Position numbers and translations under genes: made by a program. The notes beneath the pieces were generated by a model. The model searched no databases and was not told the DNA's origin. It saw nothing but the letters and a program-made list of their open reading frames with translations. 64,000 nucleotides of DNA from Neopestalotiopsis rosae (lineage: Eukaryota > Ascomycota > Sordariomycetes > Amphisphaeriales > Sporocadaceae): assembly GCA_023078685.1 (NCBI GenBank), contig JALGAS010000001.1:5952001-6016000 (forward strand). The letters are read 5' to 3'. This document shows positions 57,725-64,000 of this stretch, in pieces; position 1 is the stretch's first letter; every line of letters starts with the position of its first letter.

Positions 57725-58845
57725 AGAGGCAAAAGCGGTCCACCACAGAAAGGTCCATCTGTGCCACCAACGGCACCAAGCTACACGATCACCTAACGAT
57801 CCCGATCAGGATCATGAACCAAGAAATACGAGCCCTGGTAGACACGGGAGCTCAAGGAATTTTTATCTCCCCAAGAATCGTCAATAAACTTAAGGTACCA
57901 TGGAAATGGAAGAAGACGCCCTACACACTCAACACTGTTGATGGACAACCTATATCTTATGGAGATGGAATTGTTGACATGGAGACTGCGCATATTCAAG
58001 TCTACATCCAAGACCATAAGGAGGAACTCACGTGCGACATCACAGAAATCACGGACTACGATGTAGTCCTAGGGATAACCTGGTTGAAGGAGAGCTGTCC
58101 CCGAGTGAACTGGAAAACAGGCCAATTCCAGTGGGATTTACCAGGAATAGAGTCAGCCCCTGAGGAGAGTTTGAAGAACAAACCCTCAAGCGACCCTGAG
58201 ACACTTGGATTTTACCTTATGACCAAGCATGTCAAGCCGAAACTCGACACTGTAGTACCCGAAGAGTACCAAGAGTTCAGCGACCTGTTCAGCGGAGTGC
58301 TGAAAACAGGATTACCAAAGCACACAAGATACGACCATGAAATACCCCTCCAGGAAGGAAAGGAACCCCATTTCATGCCGACATACCCAGTAAAACCTCA
58401 GCATGAGGAAGCGTTGAAAGAATACCTCAACGACATGACCCAGAAAGGATGGATTACAGAATCCACCTCACCAGCAGGATACCCTATACTTTTCGTACCC
58501 AAGAAAAGCAAAGACGGGAAACCCAAATGGAGACCTTGCATCGACTATCGCAAGCTTAACGATATCACGATCAAGAACCGATACCCCCTTCCTTTGATCA
58601 AGGACCTACGCGACAAGTTGCACGGAGCCAAGTGGTTTACGGCCCTAGACTTGCCCAATGCGTACGGATTGATCAGAATTAAGGAAGGAGAAGAATGGAA
58701 GACCGCATTCCGTTGCAAATACGGACATTTTCGAATACAAGGTTATGCCTTTCGGCCTAACCAACGCACCAGCAAGTTTTCAAAACATGATCAACGATGT
58801 CCTTCGGGAATACCTCGACAAGTTCGTAGTAGTATATCTCGATGA
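57622..58845 (+). CDS. Pol frame A: protease and N-terminal reverse transcriptase
   Basis: Open from 57622 (first Met 57814). The aspartic protease active site is ALVDTGAQGIFIS, followed by a linker. The reverse transcriptase starts at about PVKPQHEEALKEYL with KPKWRPCIDYRKLN and WFTALDLPNAYGLIRIKEG (first catalytic Asp). A one-base insertion in the T run at 58728-58731 throws the frame off just before the palm motif, and reading goes out of frame to a stop at 58845. The enzyme continues in frame B. Confidence 0.85.
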   Translation, partial: DPRTKGSTDTHQRREATRQQTNQQGFGKRPGPLLKRQKRSTTERSICATNGTKLHDHLTIPIRIMNQEIRALVDTGAQGIFISPRIVNKLKVPWKWKKTPYTLNTVDGQPISYGDGIVDMETAHIQVYIQDHKEELTCDITEITDYDVVLGITWLKESCPRVNWKTGQFQWDLPGIESAPEESLKNKPSSDPETLGFYLMTKHVKPKLDTVVPEEYQEFSDLFSGVLKTGLPKHTRYDHEIPLQEGKEPHFMPTYPVKPQHEEALKEYLNDMTQKGWITESTSPAGYPILFVPKKSKDGKPKWRPCIDYRKLNDITIKNRYPLPLIKDLRDKLHGAKWFTALDLPNAYGLIRIKEGEEWKTAFRCKYGHFRIQGYAFRPNQRTSKFSKHDQRCPSGIPRQVRSSISR

Positions 58846-61189
58846 TATACTCATCTACTCCAAAGACCTCGAAGAACACAAGCAACATGTCAAAATAGTG
58901 TTACAGAAACTGCAGGACGCGAACCTGCTAGTCAACCCCGAGAAAAGCGAATTCCATAAGAAAGAAGTCACCTTCGTAGGATACGTCGTATCCCCCGGAG
59001 AAGTCAAAATGGAACCATCCAAGATTGCAGCAGTAAGAGACTGGCCTACCCCGAAAACGGTAACAGAAGTCAGATCCTTCTTAGGACTCGTAAACTTCTA
59101 CCGAATGTTCATCAGGAACCTCGGAGGCATAGCCGCACCTCTCACGCACCTGACGAAAAAGGATGTACCCTTCATTTGGACAACCAAGGAACAAGAAACG
59201 TTCGAACAAATCAAGGAAGCCATTACGGATGAACCAGTAATGCGCATGGCAGACCCAGAACGGGAGTTCGAAGTCGAGACAGATGCCTCGGACTACGCCA
59301 TGGGTGGACAGCTCACACAAAAGGACGACAATGGGAAACCACACCCTGTCGCCTTCTACAGCAAGAAGTTCACCAAGGAACAACTCAACTACCAGATCCA
59401 TGACAAGGAACTAATGGCAATTATCGAAGCCTTCAAGGAATGGAGACACTATCTTAGTGGAACCAACTACAAGGTCCAAGTCTACACCGATCACAAGAAC
59501 CTCGCCTCGTTCACAACCAGCAAAGAACTCAACAAGCGACAAATCAGATGGGCAGAGTTCTTGGCAGACTTCAACTTCGAAATCAGCTATCGAAGAGGAA
59601 CTGAAAACGGAAGAGCCGATGCGCTCAGCCGACGACCAGATCATTATCAGGATACGCCCAAGGAGGCACACACCCTTTTTACCATGGAAGAAAACGGGAA
59701 ACTGGTCCCGACCATGAATCTCTATGCAACCATGAGCATAACCAACCATAACAGCTGGACGGAACGCATGACTAAGTGCCCAGATCCAGATGACAACCTA
59801 GTAGGGAGACACGATCCCAGCCAACAGCACTATAACGGGAAGATCAAAATCAAGGAACCACTACTCCAAGAGCTAATCAAAGATTACCACGAGTCACCGA
59901 CTAGTGGACACCAAGGAGTGTTCAAGACAACCAAGCGAATCCAACAACACTTCGATTACCCACAGCTGCGGAAACACGTCAGCAACATCATCAAGGAATG
60001 CGATTTATGCAATAAGGCAAAATCAGCACGACACAAGCAATATGGACAGTTGCAACCCATACCGCCACCAGACAGAGCATGGAAATCTATCGCTCTAGAC
60101 TTCATCGTGAAGCTACCACTATCAAGGGAACCCTTAACTGGAGTATTCTACGATAGCATCCTAGTATTCACCGAACGACTCACGAAGTACGCATACTTCC
60201 TCCCATACAAGGAAGCAAGTAACGCAGAAGAATTGGCATACACCTTCCTACGGACGATCGCCAGCAGACACGGATTACCAGACGAAATCATCTCCGATCG
60301 AGACAAGCTATTCACATCGAATTTCTGGAAATCACTCATCAGTCAGTTAGGATGCAATCACAAGTTATCCACCGCCTTTCACCCACAAACCGATGGACAA
60401 ACAGAACGAGCCAACCAAGTACTCGAAGAATACCTCAGATGCTATGTCAATCATCAGCAAGACAATTGGGTCACACTATTGCCACTTGCGGAGTTTGCAT
60501 ACAACAGTGCAGTACGAGAACCCACCGGAATGTCACCGTTCTACGCCAATTACGGCTTCGAACCCGACATCACCAAAGAACCAATCAGAGGAAAAGGACT
60601 TGCACCACACGCCATTCAGCGTGTAGACCAGCTCAAACACCTGCAAGCACAACTCCAGAAAGACCTTATCATGGCCCAAAGCAAGACCAAAGAAAGACAT
60701 GATAGGAAGAAGATTGAGGGACCAATCTTTGCGGAGGGAGACAAAGTCTACCTTCTACGCAAGAACATCAAAACCAAGCGACCAAGCGACAAACTCGACT
60801 TCAAGAAACTCGGAGCATTCATAATCGAGAAGAAGATCTCGGATGTCAATTACCGTCTCAAGTTACCAAAAACTATGAGAAACCACCGAACCTTCCATAT
60901 CTCATTGCTAGAGCCAGCACCAAAGAACGCTAAAGTCGACGAAACGCTAGAAACAGAACCCGATCAGCAAGAATACGTCGTTGAGGAAATCATCGACCAT
61001 AAGAAAGTCGGACGGGGATACCAATTCCACGTTAAATGGAAAGACTACCCACCTGAGGAAAACACTTGGGAACCTAGGAAGCATGTTGAGGGCTGCGCCG
61101 CTCTTGACCAGTATCTCCGGTCTCAACAAGAGGACCAAGATCTACAAAATCACTTCCGAAACCAAGTGAAGACCAATCCACCTCGTTAG
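58745..61189 (+). CDS. Pol frame B: rest of reverse transcriptase, RNase H, integrase, chromodomain (814 codons)
   Basis: Begins at MPFGLTNAPASFQ and holds the catalytic YLDD (VVVYLDDILIYSK), then RNase H (VETDASDYAMGGQL, YTDHKNLASF, GRADALSRR). Integrase has its HHCC zinc domain (SGHQGVFKTTKRIQQHF to KECDLC), and the acidic triad in ALDFIVKLP, ISDRDKLFTSNFW and TDGQTERANQVLEEYL. The C-terminus is a chromodomain (YVVEEIIDHKKVGRGYQF, HVKWKDYPPEENTWEP), which in chromoviruses steers insertion to modified chromatin. Without the shift in frame A it would be one polyprotein. Apart from that break it looks recent and undamaged. Confidence 0.9.
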   Translation: MPFGLTNAPASFQNMINDVLREYLDKFVVVYLDDILIYSKDLEEHKQHVKIVLQKLQDANLLVNPEKSEFHKKEVTFVGYVVSPGEVKMEPSKIAAVRDWPTPKTVTEVRSFLGLVNFYRMFIRNLGGIAAPLTHLTKKDVPFIWTTKEQETFEQIKEAITDEPVMRMADPEREFEVETDASDYAMGGQLTQKDDNGKPHPVAFYSKKFTKEQLNYQIHDKELMAIIEAFKEWRHYLSGTNYKVQVYTDHKNLASFTTSKELNKRQIRWAEFLADFNFEISYRRGTENGRADALSRRPDHYQDTPKEAHTLFTMEENGKLVPTMNLYATMSITNHNSWTERMTKCPDPDDNLVGRHDPSQQHYNGKIKIKEPLLQELIKDYHESPTSGHQGVFKTTKRIQQHFDYPQLRKHVSNIIKECDLCNKAKSARHKQYGQLQPIPPPDRAWKSIALDFIVKLPLSREPLTGVFYDSILVFTERLTKYAYFLPYKEASNAEELAYTFLRTIASRHGLPDEIISDRDKLFTSNFWKSLISQLGCNHKLSTAFHPQTDGQTERANQVLEEYLRCYVNHQQDNWVTLLPLAEFAYNSAVREPTGMSPFYANYGFEPDITKEPIRGKGLAPHAIQRVDQLKHLQAQLQKDLIMAQSKTKERHDRKKIEGPIFAEGDKVYLLRKNIKTKRPSDKLDFKKLGAFIIEKKISDVNYRLKLPKTMRNHRTFHISLLEPAPKNAKVDETLETEPDQQEYVVEEIIDHKKVGRGYQFHVKWKDYPPEENTWEPRKHVEGCAALDQYLRSQQEDQDLQNHFRNQVKTNPPR

Positions 61190-61685
61190 AAACCCCCATA
61201 GACTGAAGGTCCTCCACCACGAAGTGCTCGTGGCTATCCAAGGCAGGCAACAGACCATCCTCCTTGTCCAGCTCCTCCATTCCTCGCTGGAACAACTCGG
61301 ACCCCTTCGCCTTCGCACGAGCACGGATCTTTCGGATACGAGATAACCGACCAGCAGCAGCGGCTAAAGAAGACTGAAGTTCTGCCATCTTCTCGTGAAG
61401 AGCCAGCAGATCATCACTAGCTTCCTCTTCCTCCTTCTCCAACTTCTGTTGCTGATCCAACACCTTTCGGAGAGAAGACGCTACCAGAACACCATCGCAC
61501 TTCCGAGTCGGATGACGGATGCACTCCAGACATCGATTCGACCTTTCCTCCGACATGACGCAAGTCGTCTTATTTTTCCAGCAAGGCGTGCAAGGCATAT
61601 CGGCAGCACGACCGTTCTTTTTCACAAATTCCAAAAGGTTTAAGCGCTCGAGTGTTTTACGAGCAGGGACTGAAGGATCTGACAT
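61074..61685 (-). CDS. Antisense accessory ORF of the gypsy element, zinc-finger-like, 203 aa
   Basis: Runs opposite to pol, overlaps its last 116 bp and ends within the chromodomain region; the start lies 137 bp from the 3' LTR. ATG 61685 gives MSDPSVPARKTLERLNLLEF. A Cys-rich module follows: MPCTPCWKNKTTC, then NRCLECIRHPTRKC, with six cysteines spaced 2-6-n-2-8 like a Zn2Cys6 or treble-clef fold. After it come a Lys/Glu-rich coiled coil (about 75-125) and an acidic C-terminus. The unbroken 200-codon frame, protein-like composition and Cys pattern argue for a real gene. Its function is unknown; regulation or nucleic-acid binding is a guess. Confidence 0.6.
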   Translation of the reverse strand: MSDPSVPARKTLERLNLLEFVKKNGRAADMPCTPCWKNKTTCVMSEERSNRCLECIRHPTRKCDGVLVASSLRKVLDQQQKLEKEEEEASDDLLALHEKMAELQSSLAAAAGRLSRIRKIRARAKAKGSELFQRGMEELDKEDGLLPALDSHEHFVVEDLQSMGVSNEVDWSSLGFGSDFVDLGPLVETGDTGQERRSPQHAS

Positions 61686-61809
61686 GATGAGCACCCATCA
61701 CAAGGAAAGCAAGAAGGGAAGGATATGGAAGGGAACTTAAGGGACACGGCACAGATGGGGACGCGACCTACTTATGCGGCCTAAGTCTTTCGAGGACAAA
61801 AGACATGGA

Positions 61810-61821
61810 GAAGGGAGCTGA
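61810..61821 (+). other. Putative polypurine tract
   Basis: Purine-rich GAAGGGAGCTGA abuts the 3' LTR and is the expected place for the plus-strand primer of reverse transcription. Two pyrimidines interrupt it. Confidence 0.4.
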
Positions 61822-62333
61822 TGTTACGAACATGCACCCTTGCAGAAGGACAAACAACTGTGTTGGCGCTTAAGAAGGTATGCTGCGGGGCAGTGACCAC
61901 GGCCCTGGCCAAAAGACCCAGCCACCCCCGCCAGCTGTCAACAAGTGTTGACAGGATCATGGCCTTGGCAATGATCCATTGGCATGGATCACAAGGATCA
62001 TTGTGATCCATAAGATCCAAGAACAAAGGGGATCATACTTGTTGGTATGATCCAAGCAAACATCAGTGAGGGAATGAATGGATATATTAGGGAGGGATTT
62101 CCTACGGTTACATAGACAGTCATTACCTCAGTGATCAATCTAAGCATCTATCTTACCCATAGGTGAAGCATTCAATACGCTTTGACGACTACACTTGTGA
62201 ATCATTTCAGGACCACCATCTTCAGTTACTCATTGCTCAGTTCAGTATCTTGGCTAGCGTTCCCTGTTAGCATAAACCCCCAACACCTCTTATACTCAGG
62301 TTTATTCTAGAAACCCGTAGTATAGTCGTTACA
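61822..62333 (+). repeat. 3' LTR of the gypsy element
   Basis: 512 bp, same length and apparently the same sequence as the 5' LTR (no difference noticed by eye), including the GATC hairpins. Implies recent insertion. Confidence 0.92.
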
Positions 62334-64000
62334 CTATTTTATTTTTTTTAATCGTTATAATTTTATAATATTAGCGACGTTAATAATCGTCGCATTAATA
62401 TAGCTATTACCGTTTAATCGTAATTTATTAAATAAAAAAAATTAATATTATCCGTATTATTAAATATTATTAATTATTATTAATTATTTATATTAAATAG
62501 TTAATTATAAATTTAACGAAATATATCGACCCCGAATTAATATACCGCGGTAATTATAATAAATTTGCGATATTATAATAGGCCTTTTCGAGCCGCGCCC
62601 GAATATTAGCGTATATTTATTATTAAATTTAATACGCGTATTAAATAGCTATTTATTAATATATTAATTATAAAAATAATAGCATTATTAAAAATTTACC
62701 TTTATTCCCTTTATATAGCTAAATAATATAATTATTTAATAAAATTAGGGTCTCGTATAATTACGTCGTAATTTTTATTTATTCGATAAAATCGAATACG
62801 GGTAAAAAAGGCACGGTCGAAAAAGATTCGCGCCGTTAAAATAAGCGACTCGGTTCGTGGATAATAACGATTAATTTATTACCGGAAAAATAAATCCCCG
62901 TAAAAACGTTCCGCTTAGCGACCCGCTTAAACGTTAGCGGTAGGATTATCGACCGATATATAAAAAATCGATAATAGCGAAATAATTTATTATATTAAGG
63001 ATAATTTTTTAAAATTTAATTACGAATATTATTTTTATTATTCGCGGATTAGCATAAATAATATTGCACGGATATTATATAATATTAGATAATATATAAA
63101 ATTAGCATTATAACGATATATAAATCGTTATAATAGCTATAAAAATTATAAAAATATCGGTTATTAACGATATTTTTAACGTTCGGTAAAACCCCATTAA
63201 ATAATAGCTATTACGGTAATAATATTATAAAATAGCCTTATTTAAATATTTTTTATAATATTTTATTATTTTTTTAATTATAAATTAATTATATTATTAA
63301 TTAATTTAATTATAAATTAATTTAATTAATAATATATTTTAAAATATTTTTATTAATTAATTTTATAAATATAAAAAAAATTATTTTATTTATAATTAAT
63401 TTATTTCTTTTTTTTAAGCTTTAATAAAATTATATTTTTTAGCTTATATTAAATAATTTTACGAATTTTATAATTAAACGCTTTTTTATACTTAAAATAT
63501 ATAATTATTTAATTAAATTTTAAAATAAATTATAAGCCCGGTCCGGTATAATATTATATTTAAATACCGGATTTTATAATCGAAAATTATAAACCACGCC
63601 CGAAATAATTATCCTTATCCGTTATAGCTATATAACGGCTAAAAAATTAATTTTTAAATCTCGGAAACGCGTTATAATAGCCGATTATAGGCAATATATA
63701 ATATTATATTATATTATAAGCTATATATTTTAATAAAAAATATAAATCAAAAATTATAGCCGTTCTCCCGAATAAGCTATAAATTATTTAATATAAATTT
63801 CGGAATTCCGCTATAATAGCCGATTATTATATTAAAAAAATAGCGTTACCCGTTTTACGGATTATTTATACGATATTTTATCGTATATTTAAAAATTTTT
63901 ATTTTTATTTCGACGAATCTTTTACCGTTTTTAACGATTTATATATCGTTATAACGGGAAAATTTAAATAAAATAAATAATATTATACGTGCTTTATCCG
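62334..64000. mobile_element. RIPed A+T-rich DNA with an inverted copia-LTR-like segment
   Basis: Extreme A+T, CA/TG-poor. No coding motif is readable in 62334-63050. From about 63050 to 63530 the complement matches the LTR-like segment at 50160-50680, so at least one more copia copy, in opposite orientation, begins here and may continue past the window. The remainder is unassigned repeat DNA. Confidence 0.6.
63050..63530 (+). repeat. LTR-like segment of copia type, right inverted copy
   Basis: Inverted relative to 50160-50680, shown by blocks such as TTGCACGGATATTAT and TATAATTAAACGC in complementary order. RIP differences are frequent. Ends uncertain. Confidence 0.5.

Larger units (their letters stand above)
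54659..62333 (+). mobile_element. Ty3/gypsy LTR retrotransposon with chromodomain, 7675 bp
   Basis: Two direct LTRs of 512 bp (54659-55170 and 61822-62333), apparently identical by eye, each starting TG and ending CA, enclose gag, protease, reverse transcriptase, RNase H, integrase and a C-terminal chromodomain (chromovirus group), plus an antisense gene. Base composition is normal and CA/TG are frequent, so RIP has not acted on it, unlike both flanks. Five bases on either side (GCTTT left, CTATT right) do not form a target-site duplication. Frame breaks in pol make this copy non-autonomous as read. Confidence 0.93.

Noticed and set aside
62334..63050. Right flank of the gypsy element as the missing 5' half of the left copia element
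   Set aside because: No copia coding motif could be read, and the nearby LTR-like segment is in the opposite orientation.

Overview
The window is nuclear DNA of a filamentous ascomycete (Pezizomycotina). The evidence is short 48-110 bp spliceosomal introns in most genes, fungus-specific families (Zn2Cys6 regulators, a NACHT-type STAND protein, a DUF7025-type AAA ATPase) and blocks of A+T-rich DNA with the signature of repeat-induced point mutation (RIP). A hypocrealean or other sordariomycete host is my guess; the sequence alone does not settle it. Exon boundaries were assigned by reading frame, GT/AG and family resemblance.

Left part (1-32 kb): a possible tiny secreted peptide; a butanediol-dehydrogenase-like zinc alcohol dehydrogenase; a 1584-residue NACHT protein head-to-head with an AAA ATPase; a Zn2Cys6 regulator lacking its first zinc cysteine; a branched-chain aminotransferase broken by one frameshift; an MFS transporter pseudogene; an intact monocarboxylate-type MFS transporter; an aldo-keto reductase; then an alpha-glucoside-type sugar permease in tandem with a GH2 beta-glucuronidase (a likely glucuronide-use pair). 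A gene-poor 3.6 kb stretch follows and contains a 679 bp fold-back (MITE-like) element whose loop carries a 14 bp minisatellite. Next comes a GNAT acetyltransferase.

Middle part (32-46 kb): a short-chain dehydrogenase, then a cluster for proline use: Zn2Cys6 regulator, amino-acid permease, proline dehydrogenase, P5C dehydrogenase (the last two divergent) and P5C reductase. The same palindromic motif, CTCGG-N-CCG, recurs in the spacers of this cluster. It is a candidate operator for the cluster's own regulator. A CorA-like membrane protein closes the gene-rich part.

Right part (46-64 kb): 2.5 kb without genes but with relics of a P5C reductase end and of a TPR protein, then a heavily RIPed A+T-rich block holding a dead Ty1/copia element on the minus strand. 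Next to it sits a young, un-RIPed 7.7 kb Ty3/gypsy element with two apparently identical 512 bp LTRs, gag, pol with a C-terminal chromodomain, and an antisense gene near the 3' LTR. The pol frame is broken, so this copy is not autonomous as read. More RIPed DNA, with an inverted copy of the copia LTR-like segment, runs to the end.
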